Source: Candidatus Sulfotelmatobacter sp.
GTDB lineage: Bacteria > Acidobacteriota > Terriglobia > Terriglobales > Acidobacteriaceae
Reading direction: 5' to 3'
Length of the DNA: 64,000 nucleotides
Assembly (NCBI GenBank): GCA_036500765.1
Contig: DASYBM010000013.1
Location: 1-64,000, forward strand
Part shown: positions 44,318 to 51,795 of the stretch, piece by piece
How positions within the stretch are numbered: position 1 is the stretch's first letter
Layout of the letters: the number at the start of each line of letters is the position of its first letter
The notes under the pieces: generated by a model
Database searches by the model: none
The model's input: only the letters and a program-made list of their open reading frames with translations
What the model was told of the DNA's origin: nothing
Made by a program: the position numbers and the translations under genes

Positions 44318-45805
44318 GTGAGAATCCAGGCGTTCATATATCTATTTCTGTTCAGTTTGGCGGCTGCCGCCGCGGCACAATCCACGGATGCGCAACGGAC
44401 CGATCCAAAACCGTTGACCAGCATGCAGGTTACCGCCTGGCTGGTGGGCGGAGTTCCAGGCGGCCGGCTGGCCGGGCTGGTTGCGCAGCATGGTTTGGCA
44501 ACGCTGCCCACGCAGAGCGAACTTCGGCAGATGGAGTCTGCGGGCGCCACTCAGCCGTTGATGCGGGCGTTAAGCTCGGGGAACGCCATGTCCGCGATGG
44601 TGGGTCCTGCAATTCCAGATGGGTTGGTGAAGGCCGCGGTGGAAGCCCGCAAACAACAGTTCAAAGAAGCGGAAGACGATTTGCATAAGGTGGTTGCCGG
44701 TGACGCGCAGAATTCCGCTTTGCATTTTGCGCTGGGCGTAATGTTGCGCCAGCAGGAAAGATGGGACGAGGCCTTCGACGAACTGGCGGAGGCGACGCGG
44801 CTGATGCCGGAGTTTCCAGAGAATCACGGCGCGCTGGCCTATCTTTTCTACCGCCTGGACGATGGCCCCAATGCGATCGCCGAGGCGCGCACGGCGCTCA
44901 GTCTCGATCCGAAGAATGCAGAGGCCTATCAGTTTCTGGGGCTGGGGTTGTACTCGAACGGCCAGTATGGGGCCGCGGTGCATGCCTACGAAGAGTCGCT
45001 GGCCCGCAACCCAGGCGACGATCGCGGCAATGCTGACACCTATTACGACATGGGTATTGCGTTGCACGCCGATGGAAACCTGCCCGGCGCCATTGCGGCC
45101 TACGAGCGGGCCCTTCGGTTGCGCCCCGAGTTCTGGGAGGCTCACGCGAACCTGGGGTTGATTCTGCATGAACAGGGAAATCTGAAACAGGCAGTGACCG
45201 AGTATCGCGAGGCCAAGAAGCTGGCGCCGGGCGAGGCCTCGATCCGCAACAATCTGGGCAATACGTATTGCGATCAGGGAAAATTCGAGTCGGCCATAGA
45301 GGAAATGAATGCGTTGTACCGGGAACATCCGGAATGGCAGCAGGGGCATGCTTGCCTGGCCAGCGCGTACATGGCGAAAAGGAAGTATGACGCGGCGGTG
45401 GATGAACTTCGGTTGGCGCTGCAACTGAATCCGACGGGATCGGCGGAGCACCGCGCCCTGGGGCAGGCGCTGCTGCTCGATAACAAGCCGGAAGAGGCGC
45501 TGCGCGAGCTGCGGCTGGCGGTTTCGCTGAATCCAGACTCGGAGGCGGCGCACCATCTGCTGGGAACTGTGCTCTATCAACGGCAAGAATTGCAGGCGGC
45601 GGAAAAGGAATTTCGCGAGGCGCTGCGGCTGAATGCCTCGGCGGACAACCACTATTCGCTGGCTGCCTGCCTGATGACCCTGGATCGATATGACGAAGCG
45701 CTGTCGGAACTGGAGGTTGCGGCGCGACTCGACCCCGAGCGCCAACTCTACCGCGCGCGACGCGAAGAGCTGCTCAAGCTCATGAAAGAACCGAAATCGC
45801 GTTAA
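44318..45805 (+). CDS. Exported tetratricopeptide-repeat protein
   Basis: GTG at 44318, five bases after GGGGAG, begins a signal peptide (RIQAFIYLFLFSLAAAAAAQS) and a 495-residue protein; upstream frame to 44123 runs through a dispersed repeat and is not believed. After ~residue 95 come about nine TPR units, e.g. HFALGVMLRQQERWDEAFDEL, AYQFLGLGLYSNGQYGAAVHAYE, ANLGLILHEQGNLKQAVTEYREA and HHLLGTVLYQRQELQAAEKEF. It is a periplasmic protein-protein scaffold; partners unknown. Confidence 0.88.
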   Translation: MRIQAFIYLFLFSLAAAAAAQSTDAQRTDPKPLTSMQVTAWLVGGVPGGRLAGLVAQHGLATLPTQSELRQMESAGATQPLMRALSSGNAMSAMVGPAIPDGLVKAAVEARKQQFKEAEDDLHKVVAGDAQNSALHFALGVMLRQQERWDEAFDELAEATRLMPEFPENHGALAYLFYRLDDGPNAIAEARTALSLDPKNAEAYQFLGLGLYSNGQYGAAVHAYEESLARNPGDDRGNADTYYDMGIALHADGNLPGAIAAYERALRLRPEFWEAHANLGLILHEQGNLKQAVTEYREAKKLAPGEASIRNNLGNTYCDQGKFESAIEEMNALYREHPEWQQGHACLASAYMAKRKYDAAVDELRLALQLNPTGSAEHRALGQALLLDNKPEEALRELRLAVSLNPDSEAAHHLLGTVLYQRQELQAAEKEFREALRLNASADNHYSLAACLMTLDRYDEALSELEVAARLDPERQLYRARREELLKLMKEPKSR

Positions 45806-45922
45806 GCGCAAATGATCTGCAAGCTGGCCGGTTGGCCAATGTCCCCGTTGTACTACGGTGCTTAGGCGAATCCTGAGACGGTCGATAGACTAAAAAGACC
45901 GGAGAACAGGACTGGAAGTCCG

Positions 45923-46576
45923 ATGGCGACCAACGCAACCCGATCCCAGCAAGAGACCGTGAATGCCGTAGTGCATGCGGCTTTGGCCAAGGACGGCGCG
46001 TTGGCCAAGGAAATGATCCCCCGCGCCGAGGGCAGCGCCCCGCGGCGGGCTTCGGGATATGGTTTACCTTGTTCGAAATGCCATCTCTACTACCCGGCCG
46101 ATCTCGATGCCTGCCCCACCTGCCACCACAATGAGCGAGTTTCGCCGGTAGTGGCGAAAATTCCAGTGAGAGCGGTGTCGAGCGAAGCCGATCCGATTCC
46201 CGATACGGCGGTGATCGAACAGGAGCGCGAGGAATTTCTGCGCCAGTTCAAGTCGCAACTTCTGGAAGCGCACGCCGACGTGGTCAAGGGGCCGGAAGCG
46301 TTCTGCAAGATTGGCGAACACCACTCGGGCGAGCCGGCCAGCGCGGAAATCTGCAATGCGTGCTACGAACGGTTACAGGAGCGAGTGGATGTATTCGAGG
46401 CGGCGCTGCATCTGGAGTTGAAAGAGGCGGCGCAGATTATTTACGACGCGGTCTGGGCGGATCCTTCCGATCCGAATAAGACGTATCAGAATGCCGCCAG
46501 CGCCCTGCTGACGGAGTTGCGCAAGCGCGCGGGAATGACTGCGGTGCTGGGGCCGTTTCAGCCGCTGGCGCACTAG
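45923..46576 (+). CDS. Zinc-ribbon protein, hypothetical (217 aa)
   Basis: ATG at 45923 after GGAAG. Residues ~48-70 hold a zinc ribbon: CSKCHLYYPADLDACPTC (CxxC...CxxC). A second Cys/His group follows (CKIGEHHSG, ICNACYERLQ; ~130-150). The C-terminal third is helical. There is no signal peptide, so it is probably cytoplasmic. The two cysteine clusters suggest metal, nucleic-acid or protein binding. Family not recognised. Confidence 0.75.
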   Translation: MATNATRSQQETVNAVVHAALAKDGALAKEMIPRAEGSAPRRASGYGLPCSKCHLYYPADLDACPTCHHNERVSPVVAKIPVRAVSSEADPIPDTAVIEQEREEFLRQFKSQLLEAHADVVKGPEAFCKIGEHHSGEPASAEICNACYERLQERVDVFEAALHLELKEAAQIIYDAVWADPSDPNKTYQNAASALLTELRKRAGMTAVLGPFQPLAH

Positions 46577-47094
46577 GGTCGGTCGTTGGTCGTTGGTCTT
46601 CGGCGTCGGTACTTTCTCGGATTTAACGACTCATTTAACGGTCATTGTCCGTAAGTCGTTGCGTCTCCGTGCAAGTGATTGAAAAGTCGTAGAGGGCTCC
46701 TGGCAGGCTTCAAGACGCAGAGTTTTGCGCTGGATGAACCTTCCCCTATCCAGCCGATCGATCGTCGCAGCAATGGCCGTTTCCGGCTCCGGAAATGGCA
46801 TCGTAGCCCCCCTCCTACAGCGTTTTGCCGGCTGCAAAGGGAATGGTGCGCCATGTAAGGCAGACCTGTACGTACAATTATGTATTAATATGAGATTACG
46901 CATCCCGCCAGGCGAATCGAAACGCTGCGCCCGCTTCCATCCCCTTGATATCGCAAGTTGATGCAGCAGGACTTTGGGGAGACGTTCGATCGACTGGCGG
47001 AATATCTGGCGAAGGGGTAGGCGCCTCGCTGCGCTCGGCGGGACGGGCGAAGGCGCCCGTCCCCACACAAGCCTAAGATTCCCAATTTTTCAAT
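46577..47094. other. Intergenic region, no gene supported
   Basis: About 520 bp. Near the left end are GGTCGTTGGTC repeats; TGTACGTACA palindrome at ~46868; a short frame MQQDFGETFDRLAEYLAKG (46964-47023) looks like a gene tail without its body; a hairpin repeat lies at 47041-47062. Confidence 0.5.
47041..47062. repeat. Hairpin repeat GGACGGGCG-AAGG-CGCCCGTCC
   Basis: Perfect 9-bp stem followed by CCCACA, similar in layout to the hairpins at 62371 and 62612. Confidence 0.8.
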
Positions 47095-47949
47095 TTACCC
47101 GCGCAACAAAGGGCGGGTAAGGCAGGTGGGGCCGCCGCTGCCGTTGACGCAGAGTTCGCTGCCGGGGAAGGTGCGGACGTCGAAGCCGGCTTGGCGGAGG
47201 CGGGCGTTGGTCTTCTGATTTTCCTCGAGGGCCAGCAAGCGCTTGCCGCCGAGGGCGAGGACGTTGCAGGCGAGCGTGTCGCGTTCAGAGTCGTCGATGG
47301 GGAGGAACTGGAATCCGCGCGACTTGAGGAGTTCGACGGTCTCGACAGCGAGCCAGGGGAGATCGACGAGGGCAGTGTATTGGTCGAGCAGGCTGATGAG
47401 CGACATCAGGTGCAGACAGGCGGAGGGTCCGGAGCCGTAGGGAAGCGGCGCGGAGAGAACTTCCACGCCCTTCGGGGCGAGCAGGTCGCGCATTTGCGCG
47501 ATGCCGGCGGGATTGGTGCGGTAGCCACAGCCGATCAGCAAGGTTTTCGAATCGAACCAGAGAATGTCTCCGGCTTCGGTGGTTCCGGGGGCGACGATCT
47601 TCGCCAAGGCCGGAATGCCGAGAAGCGTGCAGAACGAACCGTGATTGCGGCCTTCGGCGATGCGATTGGCCTTGCCGGGGCGCATGACGATGATGCCGAA
47701 GTCGGTGGCGAGAGATGCGTCGTGGGTGTAAACGGCGTCGAGCGAGAGATCGGGCGCGGGAGGGGCTTCGATCACCTCCGCGCCAGTGTTTTCGAGTTCG
47801 CGGCACAGGGCGTCATGCTGCGCCTGAGCCGGAGCGAAATCGGGCGCGCGGTGGAAGCCGAGGTCGCGCCAGCGAGCGGCCCGCTCAGGCTGGTTCCAGC
47901 CAGCGGTGCGAGGAGAGCAGACCAGCACGCGCTGGAGTGTGCCAACCAT
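47095..47949 (-). CDS. Dimethylarginine dimethylaminohydrolase / arginine-deiminase-family protein
   Basis: 284 residues, typical DDAH size. Family signatures: N-terminal RVLVCSPRTAG, THDASLATDFGIIVMRPGK, HGSFCTLLG, and the C-terminal nucleophile Cys276 in NGSGGPTCLTRPL; the catalytic His is expected in ACLHLMSLIS. The guanidine-modifying fold hydrolyses methylated arginine to citrulline, or acts on arginine. The ATG lies at 47949. No arginine catabolic genes are adjacent. Confidence 0.85.
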   Translation of the reverse strand: MVGTLQRVLVCSPRTAGWNQPERAARWRDLGFHRAPDFAPAQAQHDALCRELENTGAEVIEAPPAPDLSLDAVYTHDASLATDFGIIVMRPGKANRIAEGRNHGSFCTLLGIPALAKIVAPGTTEAGDILWFDSKTLLIGCGYRTNPAGIAQMRDLLAPKGVEVLSAPLPYGSGPSACLHLMSLISLLDQYTALVDLPWLAVETVELLKSRGFQFLPIDDSERDTLACNVLALGGKRLLALEENQKTNARLRQAGFDVRTFPGSELCVNGSGGPTCLTRPLLRG

Positions 47950-48436
47950 GGAATGGCCATTGAAAGTTGCGGCTGGGGAAGTTGTAAGCAGAGTGATCTC
48001 CTGTAAGGCGAAAAACTTTAGCAGCCTTAATTATTTTAAGGCAAGCGAAGTTGGGTCAAGAACTTTCTCGCGAGATGGTGGGGCTTACGCGCCGAAGGCG
48101 GTGAAGCGGGAGATCCCTTCGACTTCGCTCAGGGCGGGCTCTTCGCTTCGCCTGAAGAACGGTTCCGCTCAGGATGACCAGCATTTTTAGGAGAAGGAAG
48201 TGATGGGGAGGGCGGGGGAAGGCTGAAGCCCTTGCCAGAAGGACATTTCGAGTATGTCCCCTGGCCCCGCTAAACGCAAGTTAAAACCACCTCAGCGTCG
48301 AAATTTCCGTTGCCGATTTGCACTTTTCATGCTCAGCCGCTGCACAAAGCTTGCAACTTCTGTCATCCTGACCGGCGGAGAATCAAAAAATCGCCTGCGC
48401 CAGCGAGCGCGACCACTCGGCTGTTAAACTCCAGCC
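47950..48436. other. Intergenic region upstream of pqqB
   Basis: About 490 bp with no convincing gene. It contains the dispersed repeat 48104-48180. I looked for a short pqqA (Glu-x3-Tyr peptide) on both strands here and did not see one. Confidence 0.6.
48104..48180. repeat. Intergenic 'GGGAGATCCCTTCGAC..GCTCAGGATGAC' repeat, copy 3 (inverted)
   Basis: Reverse complement reads TCATCCTGAGCGGAACCG, TTCTTCAGGCGAAGCGAAGA and GGATCTCCCGC, matching the copies at 32910 and 44058. Confidence 0.7.
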
Positions 48437-49420
48437 ATGCGCGTGAAGATACTTGGCTCCGCTGCCGGCGGAGGATTTCCGCAGTGGAATTGTGCCTGCC
48501 CCAACTGCCTCGCGGTCCGGGCCGGAACCTTTCCCGGCAAAGCGCGCAGCCAGACTCAAGTGGCCGTTAGTGGCAACGACCGCTCATGGTTTCTGCTCGG
48601 CGCGTCTCCTGATCTGAGGGCGCAAATCGAAGCCACTCCGGAACTGCATCCCCGGGAACGTCATCCTGGGAAGATCGAGGGCGCGCGCAGCGTTCGTCAA
48701 TCGCCGATCGCCGGCGCTGTGCTCGCCAATGCGGACGTCGACCACGTGCTGGGCCTTTTGCTGCTGCGGGAGTTGCAGCCGCTGCGGGTGCACGCGACCA
48801 GCTCGATCCGCCGCATTCTTACCGAAGACAATTCCATGTTCGCCATGCTGCGGCGCATACCTGGACAACTGACGTGGTCCGACTTCACTCCTCGGACATC
48901 GTTTGCTCTGGGCAAAGATTCCGGGCTGCGCGGCCGCGCGCTTTCGTTGGGCACCCACTATCCGGCGTACGTTTCAGCGCAGCGGCAATCGCAACTCGCG
49001 GCGGGAGAAGCGTCGTTGGGCCTGATCATTGATTCGAATCCCGATTCGAATGCCGATTCGAAAGTCGAATCGCCATCAGTCAAGCGGCTTGCCTACATGC
49101 CGGCCGTTCCTCAGATCGACGACACGCTGCTCGAAGAGTTCGAATCGGCCGACGTGCTGCTATTCGACGGCACGTTCTGGAGCGACGATGAGCTAATCCG
49201 GATTCAAGGGTCGGGACAATCCGCCTTACAGATGGGACATGTTCCGGTTTCGTCCGCGGAAGGCAGCATCAGCCGGTTGGCTGAGCTGCGGCGTCCACGT
49301 AAAATCTTTGTACATATCAACAACACAAATCCCATGCTGAACCAGGCCGGGCCGGAATACCGGCAGGTGCGCGAGAGTGGCTGGGAGATCGCGGAGGATG
49401 GATGCGAGATCGAACTATAA
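48437..49420 (+). CDS. pqqB: PQQ biosynthesis protein PqqB
   Basis: 327 residues, MBL-fold, normal size. The start MRVKILGSAAGGGFPQWNCACPNC is diagnostic. The metal site that is HxHxDH in relatives reads NADVDHVLG, as usual for PqqB. TYMPAVPQIDD-like, LLFDGTFW, GHVPVSSAEGS and HINNTNPML are also conserved. PqqB hydroxylates the Glu-Tyr crosslinked intermediate. A 12-bp in-frame repeat (49031-49066) encodes SNPDSNADS. It overlaps pqqC by 19 bp, through a 4x15-bp tandem array. Confidence 0.96.
   Translation: MRVKILGSAAGGGFPQWNCACPNCLAVRAGTFPGKARSQTQVAVSGNDRSWFLLGASPDLRAQIEATPELHPRERHPGKIEGARSVRQSPIAGAVLANADVDHVLGLLLLRELQPLRVHATSSIRRILTEDNSMFAMLRRIPGQLTWSDFTPRTSFALGKDSGLRGRALSLGTHYPAYVSAQRQSQLAAGEASLGLIIDSNPDSNADSKVESPSVKRLAYMPAVPQIDDTLLEEFESADVLLFDGTFWSDDELIRIQGSGQSALQMGHVPVSSAEGSISRLAELRRPRKIFVHINNTNPMLNQAGPEYRQVRESGWEIAEDGCEIEL
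49031..49066. repeat. In-frame tandem 12-bp repeat in pqqB, three units
   Basis: GATTCGAATCCC, GATTCGAATGCC, GATTCGAAAGTC. Confidence 0.85.
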
Positions 49421-50226
49421 ACGATCGACTTATAAACGATCGGCCTATAAACGATCGACCGGTAGACGATCGAACCGCGGATGCAAGCGCGGCCGACGCG
49501 GGCCTTCTTTCCTTCGATGGACTGCGCGCGCACTTGCGGGCCGTGGGCGAGGAACGCTATCACCACCAGCATCCGTTCCATCTGATGATGCACGAAGGCC
49601 GGCTGAACCGCGGACAGCTCCAGGCCTGGGCGTTGAACCGGTATTACTACCAGAGCATGATTCCGATCAAGGATTCGATTATTCTGTCGCGCGGGCCCGA
49701 TCCGGTGTTCCGGCGCGCCTGGCGAAAGCGCGTGGTCGACCACGACGGCGATGCGACCAGCGAGGGCGGCATTAAGCGCTGGCTGAAACTGGCCGAAGCC
49801 GCGGGGCTGGACGCGCAGCAAGTACGGGCGGGGAAAGGCATCTTGCCCGCTACGCGCTTCGCGGTGAACGAATATCTGAATATTGTGCGCAGCCGTTCGT
49901 TGCTGGAAGCAGTGGCGTCATCGTTGACGGAGTTGTTTTCGCGCGACCTGATCACGCTGCGGATGGAGAAACTGCGACAGCATTACCCATGGCTGTCGGG
50001 CGGGCTGGCTTATTTCGAGGCGCGGTTGACGCAGGCGCCAGAGGATGCGAAGTTCGCCGTCAACTACGTTTACGAGAATGCGAAGACGCGAGCCGAGCAG
50101 GAGTTGGCGATTCAGGCGCTGCGCGACAAGTGCGACATTCTTTGGGCGCAGCTCGACGCGCTTCATTTCGCGTACGTGCAGCCCGGTTGGCCACCGCCCG
50201 GGGCGTTCATGATTGAGGGCAACTAG
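49402..50226 (+). CDS. pqqC: Pyrroloquinoline-quinone synthase PqqC
   Basis: 274 residues. PqqC performs the final ring closure and eight-electron oxidation without cofactor. Hallmarks: YHHQHPFHLMMHEGRL, ALNRYYYQSMIPIKDS, DHDGD, LTELFSRDLI and VNYVYENAKTRAEQE. The N-terminal ~25 residues (INDRLINDRPINDRPVDDR) are encoded by a 4x15-bp tandem array and are not part of the family; the ordinary start is near LLSFDGLRAHL. ATG at 49402 lies inside pqqB, so coupling is likely; a start within or after the array cannot be excluded. Confidence 0.96.
   Translation: MRDRTINDRLINDRPINDRPVDDRTADASAADAGLLSFDGLRAHLRAVGEERYHHQHPFHLMMHEGRLNRGQLQAWALNRYYYQSMIPIKDSIILSRGPDPVFRRAWRKRVVDHDGDATSEGGIKRWLKLAEAAGLDAQQVRAGKGILPATRFAVNEYLNIVRSRSLLEAVASSLTELFSRDLITLRMEKLRQHYPWLSGGLAYFEARLTQAPEDAKFAVNYVYENAKTRAEQELAIQALRDKCDILWAQLDALHFAYVQPGWPPPGAFMIEGN
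49416..49475. repeat. Tandem 15-bp repeat across the pqqB stop / pqqC start
   Basis: Units: TATAAACGATCGACT, TATAAACGATCGGCC, TATAAACGATCGACC, GGTAGACGATCGAAC. The first unit contains the pqqB stop codon; all are in frame for pqqC. Confidence 0.95.
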
Positions 50227-50502
50227 GTGGCAGCGCCTACAGATTCGAGCCAGCCGCGCCTCGCGCCCGGATGCCGTTGGGGCGGCACGGAGGAAGATCG
50301 CGTAATCCTGTTTCCCGAAGGCGCGATCAAGCTGCAGGGTACGGGGCGGCAGGTGCTGGAGCAATGCGATGGGCAGAGGACATTCGGGGAGATTATCGCG
50401 GTGTTGCAGAAACAGTTTTCGGTCGCGGATCCAGGGAAGATACGCGAGGACATCGGCAAGTTTCTGGAGCAGTTGCAGAAGAAGAGAATCGTGGATTACT
50501 AG
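50227..50502 (+). CDS. pqqD: PQQ biosynthesis peptide chaperone PqqD
   Basis: 91 residues from GTG at 50227, which directly follows the pqqC stop. Winged-helix RRE fold: RLAPGCRWGGTEEDRVILFPEGAIKLQGTGRQVLEQCDGQRTFGEII and ending FLEQLQKKRIVDY. PqqD binds the PqqA precursor and presents it to PqqE. In other clusters pqqE follows at once; here two toxin-antitoxin loci come first. The stop codon touches the 3' end of the toxin remnant on the other strand. Confidence 0.95.
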   Translation: MAAPTDSSQPRLAPGCRWGGTEEDRVILFPEGAIKLQGTGRQVLEQCDGQRTFGEIIAVLQKQFSVADPGKIREDIGKFLEQLQKKRIVDY

Positions 50503-50608
50503 TTACGGAAAATCGACTTCGGTATAACTGCCGGGCCTGGCTGCATTGATCGCCGCCGCCATGATCGGATAGCGGGACTGGCACATTGTGGTCAAGAAGA
50601 ATGAGCAT
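50503..50608 (-). pseudogene. DUF5615-type toxin with large internal deletion
   Basis: ATG at 50608 reads MLILLDHNVPVP, the start of the PIN-like DUF5615 toxins. In a different frame the next bases read RYPIMAAAINAARPGSYTEVDFP and stop at 50503, the expected C-terminus. Head and tail are joined with ~75-80 central codons missing and a frame change, so the toxin is dead. It overlaps the 3' end of the DUF433 antitoxin gene by 17 bp, the normal order of this pair (family assignment from recollection). Confidence 0.65.
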
Positions 50609-50861
50609 CGGCAGAGAAAGGGGCTACCCGGTCCACAGGAATCGGCGCGGCTACGCAGCGGGCGACAAACTGTAAAACCTCCATTATCTGCTCTTTGGAA
50701 ATTTCGAACCACTCCGAGATTTCATCCACCGTGGCTCCGGCTTCGAGGTTCTCGAACACGACGGACACGGACAGCCGGGTGTTGCGAAACACCCACGCGC
50801 CGCTTAATCGTCCCGGCACGCTTTCCACGGCCGGGCAATGAGACCAATCGAGGGTCGACAT
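50592..50861 (-). CDS. DUF433-family antitoxin
   Basis: 89 residues, ATG at 50861 preceded by GGAGGTGA. The domain is recognisable: GRLSGAWVFRNTRLSVSVVFENLEAGATVDEISEWFEISKEQIMEVLQFVARCV, a winged-helix DNA-binding antitoxin. It appears intact although its toxin gene is deleted; the C-terminal ~15 residues run over the toxin remnant. It may persist as an orphan repressor. Confidence 0.85.
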   Translation of the reverse strand: MSTLDWSHCPAVESVPGRLSGAWVFRNTRLSVSVVFENLEAGATVDEISEWFEISKEQIMEVLQFVARCVAAPIPVDRVAPFSADAHSS

Positions 50862-51024
50862 ATTTCACCTCCGTCATTTTAACCCTTATCGCGATTTGGA
50901 GGCTGCGTCGCGAGGGGATATGTGCGCATCGGTCACCAATCGCAATGGTCTCAGTATTCGTTGCTTATTGATCCCCCGTTATTAATCCATTGCTCCCAGC
51001 CCTCTCGCTCCCGATTCGGTTCCT

Positions 51025-51393
51025 TTACGCCAGTTGCTCCCAACTCACGTCGAGTACAGCACCCAGTTTCTTCCAAGTGTTGACCGACCCGGTCTTACGT
51101 TTTGTTTCAATCGCTGCGATGAGGGCACGTGATACTTTCGACTTTTTGGCGAGTTGCTCCTGGGTAAGCTTCCGATGCTCACGCCAAATGCGGAGCGCTG
51201 GCTCTCCCTTCATCCTGCGTTCGGTGATCTCGAGTGGTATGAGTTCGTCTTCGCCATTTTCAAGGCGCGCCTTTGCGGCATCGTAGGCTTTTACGTCGAC
51301 GAGCATTTCCGCATCTTCCATCAGCTTTTGCAGATCTTCCACAGGAATCAGAGCAAATTCCCTGCCCTTACGGGTAATCGTTTCGATACGCAT
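51025..51393 (-). CDS. XRE-family antitoxin (HigA-like)
   Basis: ATG at 51393 (GGAGG eight bases upstream) gives 122 residues. An N-terminal part (MRIETITRKGREFALIPVEDLQKLMEDAEMLVDVKAYDAA) resembles Phd/YefM-type binding to the toxin. An HTH_3 domain follows (residues ~65-120; LTQEQLAKKSKVSRALIAAIETKRKTGS). It starts on the last base of the toxin stop (TGATG). It presumably binds the dyad at 51656-51672. Confidence 0.88.
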   Translation of the reverse strand: MRIETITRKGREFALIPVEDLQKLMEDAEMLVDVKAYDAAKARLENGEDELIPLEITERRMKGEPALRIWREHRKLTQEQLAKKSKVSRALIAAIETKRKTGSVNTWKKLGAVLDVSWEQLA

Positions 51394-51647
51394 CAATAGA
51401 TTCCTCCTCTCACTCCTACTTCCAAGACCCATAATTCAATGCGGTCGTCGTGCAACTCGTAAAGGACGCGCCAGTCGCCGATTCTCAGCCGATAGCCGTC
51501 TCGTCCCTGCAGCTTGGTAACATTGTTGTGCTGGGCATAAGGATCGGCGGCGATCTCTTTGATCTTGCTCACAATCCGCTTCTGCCAGTTCGCCGGAAGC
51601 CTGGAAAGCGCTTTGGCGAAGGATTTAGTCGTGACGACCTTATACAC
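51393..51647 (-). CDS. RelE/ParE-superfamily toxin (HigB-like)
   Basis: 84 residues from GTG at 51647. RelE fold: MYKVVTTKSFAKALSRLPANWQKRIVSKIKEIAADPY, then NVTKLQGRDGYRLRIGDWRVLYEL and a terminal strand LWVLEVGVRG. Such toxins usually cleave ribosome-bound mRNA. Toxin precedes antitoxin, the Hig arrangement. The promoter elements leave almost no leader, so the mRNA may be leaderless. Confidence 0.9.
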   Translation of the reverse strand: MYKVVTTKSFAKALSRLPANWQKRIVSKIKEIAADPYAQHNNVTKLQGRDGYRLRIGDWRVLYELHDDRIELWVLEVGVRGGIY

Positions 51648-51653
51648 TGTACG

Positions 51654-51682
51654 ATTGTTACCTCGAGTAACACTATCGTCAA
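51654..51682 (-). promoter_or_regulatory. Promoter with dyad operator for the toxin-antitoxin pair
   Basis: On the minus strand, TTGACG (51682-51677), 17 bases, then AACAAT (51659-51654). TGTTAC-CTCGA-GTAACA (51656-51672) is a perfect 6-bp dyad lying between and over them. The first base of the GTG start is 7 bases past the -10. Confidence 0.7.
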
Positions 51683-51795
51683 GCGGGAAATGCGCCAGTA
51701 ACCTTCCTCAGCGATGGCAAAAGCGGATATCTTAGAATTGGAAGGTCAACGATAATAAGACAGCAGAATTACTGAATTGTCGCCAGCAAAGGCTC

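Noticed and set aside
44570-45811. 413-codon minus-strand frame over the TPR gene
   Set aside because: Antisense of regular TPR units.
46964-47023. Short frame MQQDFGETFDRLAEYLAKG
   Set aside because: Looks coding-like but has no upstream body, no good ribosome site and only 19 codons; could be the tail of a lost gene.
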